Shown here in pieces: positions 17,417 to 26,105 of a stretch of DNA of 64,000 bases. Location: positions 1 to 64,000 of the forward strand of contig CAAFGE010000016.1 in assembly GCA_900762355.1 (NCBI GenBank), read 5' to 3'. How positions within the stretch are numbered: the stretch's first letter is position 1; every line of letters starts with the position of its first letter. This DNA is from an uncultured Collinsella sp. (lineage in GTDB: Bacteria > Actinomycetota > Coriobacteriia > Coriobacteriales > Coriobacteriaceae). The notes beneath the pieces are model-generated. The model was not told where the DNA came from. It worked only from the letters and a program-made list of their open reading frames with translations, and did no database searches. A program made the translations under genes and the position numbers.

Positions 17417-18634
17417 CTAACAAATGAGCATCGCGTCGCCAAAGCTGAAGAAGCGGTAGCGCTCTTCGATAGCAGCGGCGTAGGCATCCATGATCTGGTC
17501 GCGGGTGGCAAGCGCGCTTACGAGCATCATGAGCGTGGAGCGCGGCACGTGGAAGTTCGTGATCAGCGCGTCGACCACGTGATAGGTCGAGCCGGGCATG
17601 AGGTAAAGCTGCGTCGTGGCGTTCTCGCGCGCCACGATGTCGCCGCGGCCGAGCGTGTCGGCACCGTCCTCGCGGCCTTCAAAATAGCGCGCTGTCACGG
17701 CCGGATTGGACACCGGAGCATCGGCGTCAAAGGCGCTCTCGAGCGAGCGTACTGCGGTGGTGCCGACGGCGATCACACGATGACCCTCGGCCTTCGCCTT
17801 ATGCACGGCGTCGACAACCTCCTGCGACACGTGGTAGCGCTCGGTGTGCATGACGTGCTGCGTGGGGTCGTCCTCCTCCACCAGACGGAAGGTATCAATA
17901 CCCACCTCGAGCTCGACGGCGGCAAACTTCGCGCCCTTGGCCTCGATAGCGGCCATGAGCTCGGGGGTAAAGTGCAGACCCGCCGTAGGAGCGGCAGCCG
18001 AGTGCTCCTCCTTCATGGCGTAGACGGTCTGGTACTTCTCGGGATCGCCCTCGTAATCGGTAATGTAGGGCGGCAGCGGCACGTGGCCGGCGGCGTGAAT
18101 GGCCTCGTCGAGCGTGCGCGGCTCGCCGGCGGCATTGCAACCGGCTGGCTCGAAGCGCACCAGACGGCCGCCGCGGCTATCGGTGACAAAGTCGACGACC
18201 TCGGCCGTCAGCACCACGGGAGCCCCTTCGGGCGCATGGGCGCCACCGGCGCGATACTCAATCTGAGCACCGGGCTTCAGACGCTTGCCCGGCTTGACCA
18301 GGCACTCCCAAACATGGCCGAGCGGATCCACGTCCTCGCGGCGCTTGAGCAGCAGCGTCTCGACCACGCCGCCCGAGCCCGTCTTGCGACCGATCAGACG
18401 GGCCGGCATCACACGCGTCTGGTTGATGACGAGCACGTCGCCCGGTTCGATATAGTCGATGATGTCACGGAAGATGCGGTGTTCAACGGTACCGCCGTGC
18501 TCCAGCGGCGTTCCCGCCTGGGAGCCTTTGCGGTCCACCACCAGCAGGCGGCAGGAGTCGCGAGGCTCGGCAGGAGCCTGGGCAATCAGTTCCTCAGGAA
18601 GGTTGTAGTCAAAATCATCGGTACGCATAGACAC
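17417..18634 (-). CDS. queA: S-adenosylmethionine:tRNA ribosyltransferase-isomerase
   Basis: Transfers and isomerises the ribosyl group of SAM onto preQ1-modified tRNA to give epoxyqueuosine. It has 405 residues, slightly longer than the usual 340-360, with insertions around residues 110-170. Family hallmarks: DFDYNLPEELIAQ at the start, HGGTVEHRIFRDI, TAGLHFTPELM, VGIDTFRLVEE and NFHVPRSTLMMLV. The start is read as GTG at 18634 (AAGGAG eight bases upstream); an ATG two codons later is possible. queH lies about 64 bases upstream on the same strand, so the two probably form one transcript. Confidence 0.96.
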   Translation of the reverse strand: MSMRTDDFDYNLPEELIAQAPAEPRDSCRLLVVDRKGSQAGTPLEHGGTVEHRIFRDIIDYIEPGDVLVINQTRVMPARLIGRKTGSGGVVETLLLKRREDVDPLGHVWECLVKPGKRLKPGAQIEYRAGGAHAPEGAPVVLTAEVVDFVTDSRGGRLVRFEPAGCNAAGEPRTLDEAIHAAGHVPLPPYITDYEGDPEKYQTVYAMKEEHSAAAPTAGLHFTPELMAAIEAKGAKFAAVELEVGIDTFRLVEEDDPTQHVMHTERYHVSQEVVDAVHKAKAEGHRVIAVGTTAVRSLESAFDADAPVSNPAVTARYFEGREDGADTLGRGDIVARENATTQLYLMPGSTYHVVDALITNFHVPRSTLMMLVSALATRDQIMDAYAAAIEERYRFFSFGDAMLIC

Positions 18635-18698
18635 GTCGGATACTCCTTATATAGCTAAAGTCCGCTCTACATCCTAGCAGGCTGCCAGCTCAAAAGAA

Positions 18699-19280
18699 CT
18701 ACTTTTTGGACGCTTTGCGCTCGTCGCGGATGCGAGCGCGGTCCATGGCCGCCTCGACGGCCGAGAATCGGCAGCCGCAGTAATTCTGCCGATACATGCC
18801 CAGTTCACGCGAACGACGCGTGGCCTCGGGATAATACGGGCGAAAATCGCGAATCACCGGGGTGAGACCGCGGGCGGCAGCCAGACGCTCCAAAACATCA
18901 TTGCAGGTATCGAACAGCTGATACGGCGAGACGGCGAGCGTCGTACCCACATATTCAAACCTGCGCTCCTGGGCAACGCGGCATGCCTCGGCCAAGCGCA
19001 AGGCATAGCACGAGCGACAGCGACGGGGCCGATCGGCACCCAGCGGGGCCACGCCGGCCTCCCAGCGCTCGCGGTCCTCCCCCGCCTCGATGAGCTCGAT
19101 GTCGCCATCGGCACACCACCGGCGCAGCTCGTCCAGACGCCGCCGCCATTCATCGCGCGGTTGAATATTGGGATTGGTCCAGCAAATCGTGGGCTCAAAC
19201 CCCTCCTCGCGCAGCAGGCGAACCGGCTCAAGCGAGCATGGTGCACAGCATGCATGCAGCAACAACGACTTCATCGACAT
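18699..19280 (-). CDS. queH: Epoxyqueuosine reductase QueH
   Basis: Reduces epoxyqueuosine to queuosine in tRNA, the last step of the pathway; QueH is the cobalamin-independent alternative to QueG. It has 193 residues. The iron-sulfur and metal ligands are visible in LLHACCAPCSLEP near the N-terminus, RRCRSCYALR in the middle and NYCGCRFS near the C-terminus. The segment GTTLAVSPYQ is a family hallmark. The neighbouring queA and nearby tgt support the assignment. Upstream GGGACGGGG is a weak ribosome binding site, so translation could also begin two codons later. Confidence 0.93.
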   Translation of the reverse strand: MSMKSLLLHACCAPCSLEPVRLLREEGFEPTICWTNPNIQPRDEWRRRLDELRRWCADGDIELIEAGEDRERWEAGVAPLGADRPRRCRSCYALRLAEACRVAQERRFEYVGTTLAVSPYQLFDTCNDVLERLAAARGLTPVIRDFRPYYPEATRRSRELGMYRQNYCGCRFSAVEAAMDRARIRDERKASKK

Positions 19281-19314
19281 CCCCGTCCCAGAAAACTCAC
19301 CCCGACATCATGGC

Positions 19315-19337
19315 AGCTAAAATAGCCCCGTCCCAAA
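19315..19337. repeat. Solo copy of the GGGACGGGGCTATTTTAGCT repeat
   Basis: These 23 bases between queH and the DUF3267 gene are identical to the core of the paired hairpins at 60771-60897. Here the GGGTA/TACCC arm ends are missing, so it looks like a decayed or partial copy. Confidence 0.65.
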
Positions 19338-19341
19338 AAGA

Positions 19342-19911
19342 CTACTTTGCGAAAAAGCGCACGCCAAAGGACGTATCCTCGCAGGCGACGATACGGCGGT
19401 CGCGCAGAATGGTCCGCACGTAATACCAATCACCCACACAGCCCGACAAGTGCAGACCAGCCGCCAGGTAGCACAGCAGCGGATAGTCCGAAAACGCAAA
19501 CCCCAGGGCAAATGCTGTCGTCACAACAACCGTCGGCGCCAGGCAAACCGCCATGTACCGCCGGCGCGAATACACAACGCCCTCGGCGCAGGCATAGATC
19601 ATCGCCGTCTCGCGATTCGCCCCAAAGGTCACCTGCGCGCCCGCAGGCGCCAGCAGCTTAAAAAACACCGCATGCACCAGCTCGTGCACGGCAAACGATG
19701 CCATTGAGACCGCAGCCAAGCCGACTATCCAGCCCACGACAGCCATCCAGCCGCCCGCCTCAGCCGCGTCCAAGTCCGCAGGCCCGCCCAACAGCATAAA
19801 CACCGGCACCAGGCACACGGCAAACACCGCGATCACGGCCATCCCCCACACGAAGCAAGCGTGTAGAAAATCCTCGTCCTCAAACGCATGTATGTTGGAA
19901 ATCTCATTCAT
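19342..19911 (-). CDS. DUF3267 family membrane protein, putative zincin peptidase
   Basis: Integral membrane protein of 189 residues with about four helices (roughly 18-42, 56-75, 123-141 and 143-160). The motif HELVH at 76-80, at the end of the second helix, is the HExxH zinc-peptidase signature of DUF3267 proteins, which are related to site-2-type membrane proteases. Its biological role is unknown. It is transcribed toward queH; the intervening 60 bases hold a dispersed repeat rather than an obvious terminator. Confidence 0.85.
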   Translation of the reverse strand: MNEISNIHAFEDEDFLHACFVWGMAVIAVFAVCLVPVFMLLGGPADLDAAEAGGWMAVVGWIVGLAAVSMASFAVHELVHAVFFKLLAPAGAQVTFGANRETAMIYACAEGVVYSRRRYMAVCLAPTVVVTTAFALGFAFSDYPLLCYLAAGLHLSGCVGDWYYVRTILRDRRIVACEDTSFGVRFFAK

Positions 19912-20044
19912 AGCATCTTAGGATAGCGCCCCTGCCACGCACCCGCCCGCATGTGCGATAATGTCGAACGATATGCACGAATTGACCACCGCGCCGCCGA
20001 ACCCCGTGCCCGGCCGCGCTCTTACCTATATGCGAAGGAGTCCC

Positions 20045-22195
20045 ATGGCATCCAAATACTCCATGAACGACCGTCCCAGCTGGCCGCGCCGCGCCATCGT
20101 TACCGCCGGCGAGCCCTACGGCAACAAGGGTCTGCACTTTGGCCACGTCGGCGGCGTCTTTGTCCCGGCCGACTTCTTCGCCCGCTTCCTGCGCGACCGC
20201 CTGGGCCGCGAAAACGTCATCTTCACCTCGGGCACCGACTGCTACGGTTCGCCCATCATGGAGAGCTACCGCAAGCTCAAGGAGAACGAGGGCTACGACA
20301 AGTCCATCGGCGAGTATGTCGAGTCCAATCACTCCCGCCAGGCCGCGACCCTCAACAACTACAACATCAGCTGCGACATCTACGGCGGCTCGGGCCTTGA
20401 GCCGGCGGCCCAGATCCACAACGAGGTGACTGCCGAGATTATCGAGCGCCTGCACGAGCAGGGCACCATCTCCAAGCGCTCCACGCTGCAGTTCTACGAT
20501 GCCAAGGCCGGCACGTTCCTCAACGGCCGCCAGGTCATCGGCCGCTGCCCCATCCAGGGCTGCAAGTCCGAGAAGGCTTATGCCGACGAGTGCGATCTGG
20601 GCCACCAGTTTGAGCCCGAGGAGCTCATCGCGCCCAAAAGCCAGCTCACCGGCGAGGTGCCCGAGCTGCGCCCGGTCGACAACCTCTACTTCGACCTGCC
20701 GGCCTACCTCGACTTTATGAAGACCTATACCGCCAAGCTCGCCCAGAACCCGCAGGTTCGCTCCGTGGTCTCCAAGACCATGGAGGAGTGGCTGCTGCCG
20801 GCTCAGCTCTACATCCAGAACAAGTTCCGCGAGGCCTTCGATGCCGTCGAGGATCAGCTTCCCGAACACACCGTGCTGGAGCCCGAGGGCAACAAGAGCA
20901 GCTTTACCGTCACCTTCCCCAGCTGGAAGGAGCGCGACGATGCCCACGCCGTGCTCGCCAACGGCGGCGTGCGCTTCCGCAGCGGCAAGGCGCTCGTACC
21001 CTTCCGCATCACCGGCAACATCGACTGGGGCGTTCCGGTGCCCGAGGTCGACGGCGTGGCCGACGTCACCTGCTGGTGCTGGCCCGAGAGCCTGTGGGCA
21101 CCCATCAGCTATACGCGTACCGTGCTCGCGCGCGATGCTAAGGCCGCCGGCGTGACCGAGGGCGTCGCCGCCCAGGATGCCGCCCTTATGGGCGAGCCCG
21201 CTGCCGACTCCACGCAGGTGCCCGCGCCCACCTACCAGCACAGCTCGCTCGACTGGCGCGACTGGTGGTGCTCGGACGACGCACAGATCTACCAGTTTAT
21301 CGGTCAGGACAACATCTATTTCTACTGCATCGCGCAGACCGCCATGTGGGAGGCCCTGGGCTGGGACCTCACGCAGAGCACCGTCAGCGCCTGCTACCAC
21401 CTGCTCTACATGGGCAAAAAGGCCAGCTCGTCCTCGCAGACGCCTCCCCCGCCGGCAGACGACCTGCTCAACCACTACACCTGCGAGCAGATGCGCGCGC
21501 ACTGGCTGTCGCTCGGCCTGTCCGAAAAGCCAGTGAGCTTTAGCCCCAAGGCATACGACACGCGTGTGACTGGCAAGGACAAGGACGGCAACGAGGTGCG
21601 CGCCTGCGACGACAAGCGCGTCATCGATCCGGCCCTTAAGGAGAGCGCCCTTTTGACCGGCGTGTTCAACCGTCTGGCCCGCAGCTGCTTCTACGGCGTC
21701 GCCGTCAAGGAGGGCGACGAGAGCCCCTATCGCAACGGCTGTATCCCCGCCGGCGCGGCTTCTGCCGCCGTGGTCGAGGCCGCCGAGCAGGCTGCCCTCG
21801 CCTTTGAGCAGGCCATGTACAAGTTCGAGACGCACCGCGCGCTCGCCGTGTGCGACGACTACCTGCGTGCCGCCAACAAGCGCTGGAGCGATGCCTCCAA
21901 GGCCGCCAACAAGCTCGAGGGCGAGCCGGCCAATGCCGCGATGACGCAGGCGCTCGTCGACGCCTTTACCGAGCTGCGCGTGGCGACCGTGCTCATGCAC
22001 GGTATTGTGCCGGCCGGCTGCGAGCTCATCTGCGAGTACTTCGACGTTGACCCGGTCGCCTTCTTTAGCTGGGATAACATCTTCGCCTCCACGGATGAGT
22101 TTGTGGAGAGCCTGGGCGAGAAGCCCGGCGAGCACCGCGTAAAGCCGCTGCCCCCGCGCTTCGACTTCTTCAGCAAGCACGAGAGCCAGTACTAA
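20045..22195 (+). CDS. Class I methionyl-tRNA synthetase with degenerate KMSKS loop
   Basis: Charges tRNA-Met, or is a paralogue of the enzyme that does. It has 716 residues. The HIGH-type signature is HFGH at 31-34, preceded by AGEPYGNKGL. A zinc-knuckle-like insertion is seen at GRCPIQGC...CDLGHQF, and the second catalytic region contains FIGQDNIYFYC as in MetRS. The usual KMSKS is replaced by KKASSS at about 458-463, so the second catalytic Lys is missing. There is no C-terminal EMAP-type tRNA-binding domain. The start at 20045 follows GAAGGAG. Whether a second canonical metG exists cannot be seen here. It is followed after 36 bases by the RNA methyltransferase, likely co-transcribed. Confidence 0.85.
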   Translation: MASKYSMNDRPSWPRRAIVTAGEPYGNKGLHFGHVGGVFVPADFFARFLRDRLGRENVIFTSGTDCYGSPIMESYRKLKENEGYDKSIGEYVESNHSRQAATLNNYNISCDIYGGSGLEPAAQIHNEVTAEIIERLHEQGTISKRSTLQFYDAKAGTFLNGRQVIGRCPIQGCKSEKAYADECDLGHQFEPEELIAPKSQLTGEVPELRPVDNLYFDLPAYLDFMKTYTAKLAQNPQVRSVVSKTMEEWLLPAQLYIQNKFREAFDAVEDQLPEHTVLEPEGNKSSFTVTFPSWKERDDAHAVLANGGVRFRSGKALVPFRITGNIDWGVPVPEVDGVADVTCWCWPESLWAPISYTRTVLARDAKAAGVTEGVAAQDAALMGEPAADSTQVPAPTYQHSSLDWRDWWCSDDAQIYQFIGQDNIYFYCIAQTAMWEALGWDLTQSTVSACYHLLYMGKKASSSSQTPPPPADDLLNHYTCEQMRAHWLSLGLSEKPVSFSPKAYDTRVTGKDKDGNEVRACDDKRVIDPALKESALLTGVFNRLARSCFYGVAVKEGDESPYRNGCIPAGAASAAVVEAAEQAALAFEQAMYKFETHRALAVCDDYLRAANKRWSDASKAANKLEGEPANAAMTQALVDAFTELRVATVLMHGIVPAGCELICEYFDVDPVAFFSWDNIFASTDEFVESLGEKPGEHRVKPLPPRFDFFSKHESQY

Positions 22196-22231
22196 ACACT
22201 CGACATGTAATGGAATGGGAAGGAAAGACGG

Positions 22232-23335
22232 ATGTCCAAGCCGCGTCGTCGTAAGCAGAAAAAGCAGGTCAAGGCCGAGCTCAAGCTCAGGCAGTTTGCT
22301 GCTACCGAGCTTTCCGACCAACTTGCCGCCCAACACTCCGCCGCCGACCTGCCGCGCTTTATGGTCGACACGGTCGCCGGCGCCTATGCGCCCGCCGATG
22401 CCGAGCTCATGATCGAGGGCTTCGGCGCCGCGGCCACACGCCCGGTCACGCTGCGCGCCAACACGCTCAAGGCAACCGTCGAGGACATCGCTGCGGCGCT
22501 CGATGCCGCCGGCATCGCCCACAACCCCGTCACCTGGTACCCAGACGCCTTCATCCTGCCCGAGGCCCAGGTTTCCGACCTGTGGGACCTCGACATCTAC
22601 CGCGACGGCAAGATCTACTTGCAAAGTCTGTCGTCCATGATGCCGCCGTTGGTCCTGGGCGTTCAGGCAGGCGAGGACATCCTGGACATGTGCGCAGCCC
22701 CTGGCGGCAAGACGACGCAGATCGCCGCCCTCACGCAGGGGCAGGCGCACCTTACCGCCTGCGAGATGAGCATTCCCCGCGCCGAGAAGCTCGAAGCCAA
22801 CCTCCACCGCCAAGGCGCAAAAAACGTGCCCGTCATGCGCACCGACGCACGCGAGCTCGACGAGTTCTTCCGCTTTGACCGCATCCTGCTCGACGCTCCC
22901 TGCACCGGCACGGGCACCGTTATCAGCGGCAACGAGAAAAGCCTGCGCGGCCTGACCGAGCAGTTGCTGAGCAAGTGTGCCCGCTCGCAGCGTGCGCTTC
23001 TGGACCGCGCCATGGGAGCCCTCAAACCGGGCGGCACGCTCGTCTATTCGACTTGTTCGATCTTGCCGCAGGAAAACGAGGACGCCCTGCAAGAGGCCCT
23101 CGACAAGCATATGGACTGCGAGCTCATCCCCCTCGACGGCACACCAAGCGAAAGTGAGGCACGCCGCGCCCAGGAAGCTGGTGAGGAGCCGCGCATCGAG
23201 TCCAACGCCCTGACCGAGGCCATTGCCGCGGGTCAGGTATCGGCCATCGCCAACGGCCTGCCCGGCACGCTCACCATTCCGCCTAGCCGCGACTTTGAGG
23301 GCTTCTACATTGCCCTGATCCGAAAACGCAGCTAG
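22232..23335 (+). CDS. NOL1/NOP2/Sun-type RNA m5C methyltransferase
   Basis: SAM-dependent RNA cytosine-5 methyltransferase of the RsmB/RsmF type, 367 residues. The SAM-binding motif is DMCAAPGGK at 152-160. The two catalytic cysteines are C224 (motif IV, DAPCTGTG) and C275 (motif VI, YSTCSI); C275 attacks cytosine and C224 releases the product. The N-terminus is Lys/Arg-rich (MSKPRRRKQKKQVK), fitting RNA binding. It lacks both the NusB-like domain of RsmB and the PUA-like tail of RsmF, so the exact target (rRNA or tRNA) is uncertain. Confidence 0.92.
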   Translation: MSKPRRRKQKKQVKAELKLRQFAATELSDQLAAQHSAADLPRFMVDTVAGAYAPADAELMIEGFGAAATRPVTLRANTLKATVEDIAAALDAAGIAHNPVTWYPDAFILPEAQVSDLWDLDIYRDGKIYLQSLSSMMPPLVLGVQAGEDILDMCAAPGGKTTQIAALTQGQAHLTACEMSIPRAEKLEANLHRQGAKNVPVMRTDARELDEFFRFDRILLDAPCTGTGTVISGNEKSLRGLTEQLLSKCARSQRALLDRAMGALKPGGTLVYSTCSILPQENEDALQEALDKHMDCELIPLDGTPSESEARRAQEAGEEPRIESNALTEAIAAGQVSAIANGLPGTLTIPPSRDFEGFYIALIRKRS

Positions 23336-23359
23336 CGCACGGATCCAAAACTCAACAAG

Positions 23360-23530
23360 CTATCTCCGTGCGCGTTTGCTCTGCTGGTCGCGATGCTGTT
23401 TAAGCGTCGCGCGCTCCTTGCGTTCGGCCCTTTTGCCCTTAATGGCCGTGACCACAAAGTAGATGACCGCGGCGGCAACGATTGCGGCCACACACAGGCC
23501 AATCGAGCTAAACATTGCTGTCAATTCCAT
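23360..23530 (-). CDS. 56-residue single-pass membrane protein
   Basis: Small frame found by direct translation. The product begins MELTAMFSSIGLCVAAIV, has one membrane helix at about 8-29 and a highly basic cytosolic tail (KGKRAERKERATLKQ, ending SKRARR). GAGGTGA lies about 6 bases before the ATG, and the hydrophobic-then-basic layout is not what a random frame gives. No family recognised. It is convergent with the methyltransferase gene; an inverted repeat (GCGCACGGA...TCCGTGCGC, 23335-23374) spans the two stops and may terminate both. Confidence 0.7.
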   Translation of the reverse strand: MELTAMFSSIGLCVAAIVAAAVIYFVVTAIKGKRAERKERATLKQHRDQQSKRARR

Positions 23531-23721
23531 ACCGCGTCACCTCTCTTTTAAACGGGACATTCAAGATAGCACCTCGATACCCGCCACCACAGCTCCTTCA
23601 CGTTCGCCGGCCCTTCGGTCTAACGGATGGCGCGGCGGGGAAAAATCAACTCGTCAAACGATTTAGCATTCGCAATTCCGGCTGCATCGCGCCGGCCGTC
23701 ATCACATAGAATCGAGCTTCC

Positions 23722-24813
23722 ATGGATACCCTCAACGATCTAAATGAGCGCGTCGACGCCTTCGTCGGCACCAGCTCCTTCGACACGCCTGCCGCGGCAA
23801 ACGACCAAGCCCCCATCGATGTGCCCGCCGAGGTTCACGAGGACATCGTCGCCTCGGTCGATTTCTCCGAGGTCGAGCTCGCAGACGAGTTCACCGAACC
23901 CCAGGTAGCCGTGACCCCCAACGGACTGCTTCCCATGGAGCCGCTGCCCATCGACGGGCGCCTGCGCAAGGCGGCCCTTCGCATGCCTGACGAGATTGAG
24001 GAGGCCAGCGGCTTCACGCTCTTCGGCCGTCGTATCAAATCGCTCATCTACACCACCGACGTCGCGGTCATCCGCAACTCCAACGCCGATGCCGTCTTTG
24101 CCGTTTACCCCTTCACGCCGCAGCCCGCCATTACGCAGGCGCTGCTGACCGTCGCCGAGTGCCCGGTCTTCGTAGGCGTGGGCGGTGGCACCACCACCGG
24201 CAAGCGCTCCGTTCAGATGGCAGCCGTCTCCGAGATGCAGGGCGCGGCGGGCTGTGTGGTCAACTCCCCCGCCACCGCCGAGATGGTCGAGCACATCACC
24301 AACATCGCCGACATCCCCGTCATCGCTACGGTCGTTCGCTGCGACGACGATGCCCACGCCAAGGTGCGCGCTGGAGCCAAGATTCTCAACATCGCCGCCG
24401 GCAAGAACACGCCCCAGGTCCTGCGCGAGCTGCGCAAGCACTATCCCAACCTGCCGCTCATCGCGCCGGGCGGCAAGACGCCCGAGAGCATCCGTGAAAC
24501 CATCGCCGCCGGCGCCAACGCCATCATCTGGACGCTGCCTTCGGCCCAGCAGCTGCAGACCGACATGATGCAGCGTTATCGCAAGATGAAGGAAGACGCC
24601 ACACCTGTCATCTCGCACGACGATGTGCCCATTATCGACCAGGTCTCCGCCGCCGAGGTCAGCCAAGTCGAGAACATGAATCCCGACGTGCCGATTCCCG
24701 ACGAAGTCATCGAGCGCGTCGCTTCGATCCACGAGCGCGTCGAGGAGCATCGCGCCAACCGCGGCCTCAAGCCGTCACTGCACGGCTTCTTCTTCCGCGG
24801 AAAGAAACGCTAA
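23722..24813 (+). CDS. Conserved protein with TIM-barrel-like domain
   Basis: Protein of 363 residues that I do not recognise with certainty. Residues 1-75 are acidic and probably disordered. Residues 80-290 alternate strand and helix in the manner of a beta/alpha barrel: VFVGVGGGTTTGKRSVQM, then AAGCVVNSPATAEMVEHI, IPVIATVV, GAKILNIAAG, LPLIAPGGKTPESI and GANAIIWTLPS. The pattern resembles KDPG-aldolase or phosphate-binding barrel families, with Gly-rich loops that could hold a phosphate. The C-terminal 70 residues are helical and end in a basic FRGKKR. A terminator follows. Confidence 0.75.
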   Translation: MDTLNDLNERVDAFVGTSSFDTPAAANDQAPIDVPAEVHEDIVASVDFSEVELADEFTEPQVAVTPNGLLPMEPLPIDGRLRKAALRMPDEIEEASGFTLFGRRIKSLIYTTDVAVIRNSNADAVFAVYPFTPQPAITQALLTVAECPVFVGVGGGTTTGKRSVQMAAVSEMQGAAGCVVNSPATAEMVEHITNIADIPVIATVVRCDDDAHAKVRAGAKILNIAAGKNTPQVLRELRKHYPNLPLIAPGGKTPESIRETIAAGANAIIWTLPSAQQLQTDMMQRYRKMKEDATPVISHDDVPIIDQVSAAEVSQVENMNPDVPIPDEVIERVASIHERVEEHRANRGLKPSLHGFFFRGKKR

Positions 24814-24825
24814 CCCCAACAGCAA

Positions 24826-24858
24826 GGCCCGCCCCACAAACGTGAGGCGGGCCGTTTT
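24826..24858 (+). terminator. Rho-independent terminator
   Basis: GGCCCGCC/GGCGGGCC stem (24826-24833 with 24846-24853) with a 12-base loop, then GTTTTCG. It lies between the convergent TIM-barrel and DegV genes. Confidence 0.8.
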
Positions 24859-24894
24859 CGTTTGAGCAATCATGCAGCGATGTGATGGGGCAAA

Positions 24895-25785
24895 CTAATT
24901 CACGCGCTTGTCGCCCATAAAGAAGAGCGCCACCGTACCAGGTCCGGTATGCGAGCCAATCAGAGTACCGATGTTATTGATCTCAATCTTGCCTTTAAGC
25001 TGCGGAATCTGTTCCTCGATCAGCGCCGCAACTGCCTCGGCATCCTCGCGGCACGCCGAGTGCGACATGACGCACTTACCCGAATAATCCGCACCGTCCT
25101 GCACGTGTGCCATCATGGTCTTAGCCATCTCGGAAATCGCGCGCTTCTTAGTGCGAATCTTCTCACGTGGCGACAGCCCACCTTCGCAATCGACTGTCAT
25201 AAGCGGGCAAATCTTAAGCGCCGTGCCGATGATCGCGCTCGCGGCCGAAATGCGACCGCCGCGCAGGTAGCTCGACAGATCGGTCGAGAAGAACCAGTGG
25301 TGCAGGTTGAGCTTGTGCTCCTCGATCCAGGCAGCCGTCTCGTCGAGTGAAGCCCCGCTATCGCGCACGTCGGCGGCACATTCCGCCAGCAGGCCAAAGC
25401 CCGAAGACGCCGCCAGCGAATCGATGACGCGCACCTTGCCGCCCTGGGGATAGCGATCCGCGAGCATCTGCGCCGCAACGCAAGCCGAGCCATACGTACC
25501 CGAAATACCCGACGACAACGTCAGGTGCAGCACGTCTTTACCCCCGGCAACAAGCGGCTCCCAAAACTCCTCGTACTCACCCACGCTCACCTGAGACGTC
25601 TTGGGCATGGCGCCTGCGGCAATCTGGGCAAAAAACTCGTCCGGCGTAATCGACTGATACAGATCGTCCGTATAGACAACATCGTCGATCTCGTAATGAA
25701 AACACACGACAGGGATATTGCGCGATTCAAAGAACTCACGGGTTCGATCGGCGGCGGATTCACAGGTCAGGACAAAATCACTCAT
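24895..25785 (-). CDS. DegV family fatty-acid-binding protein (second copy)
   Basis: DegV/FakB-type protein of 296 residues, paralogous to the one at 9.9 kb. The N-terminal loop is LTCESAADRT rather than the canonical DSTSD, so the lipid headgroup site has diverged. KTSQVSVGEYEEF and the C-terminal IGSHTGPGTVALFF are family hallmarks, as is LTLSSGISGTYGSA. The start at 25785 follows AAGGAG. Having two FakB-like proteins with different binding loops is common and usually reflects different fatty acid preferences. Confidence 0.92.
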   Translation of the reverse strand: MSDFVLTCESAADRTREFFESRNIPVVCFHYEIDDVVYTDDLYQSITPDEFFAQIAAGAMPKTSQVSVGEYEEFWEPLVAGGKDVLHLTLSSGISGTYGSACVAAQMLADRYPQGGKVRVIDSLAASSGFGLLAECAADVRDSGASLDETAAWIEEHKLNLHHWFFSTDLSSYLRGGRISAASAIIGTALKICPLMTVDCEGGLSPREKIRTKKRAISEMAKTMMAHVQDGADYSGKCVMSHSACREDAEAVAALIEEQIPQLKGKIEINNIGTLIGSHTGPGTVALFFMGDKRVN

Positions 25786-26105
25786 ATGAGGCTCCTTACT
25801 CATTGCTGCGCAAATTATCGCACAGTGAGCCTACATACGGTACATATGTCCACTATTTACCAAATCGAACCAAAAATAGCGAACATCTTTACCACCATCG
25901 TTTCCACCGACCCCACGCATAAATATCTGAGAAAACACCCTCTATCGTCTCCACCCAACCGCCATATCTACCTTCACTAAATCGATTTACCAAACCGTTC
26001 AGCCGACAATTCAGCCGCTGGCGCAAAATCGAAACAAAAGCGGCGCATACTGATAAACGTTTGACGCTGTTTATCAGTTTTACCAACCCCATCGGAAGGT
26101 GTTTC
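25786..26105. promoter_or_regulatory. Divergent promoter region of degV and fbp with 10-bp palindrome
   Basis: AT-richer gap of 320 bases. A perfect inverted repeat ACTGATAAAC/GTTTATCAGT with a 10-base spacer lies at 26049-26078, ending 27 bases before the fbp start codon, where it could be an operator or a 5' leader hairpin. TTTACCA occurs at least four times (about 25856, 25888, 25985, 26079), suggesting a possible repeated binding site. Confidence 0.5.

Noticed and set aside
19904..23110. Minus-strand open frame of 1068 residues opposite MetRS and the m5C methyltransferase
   Set aside because: Lies wholly opposite well-supported genes; composition (Val/Leu/Ala/Gly/His-rich, no domain) is the typical antisense shadow of GC-rich codon use.
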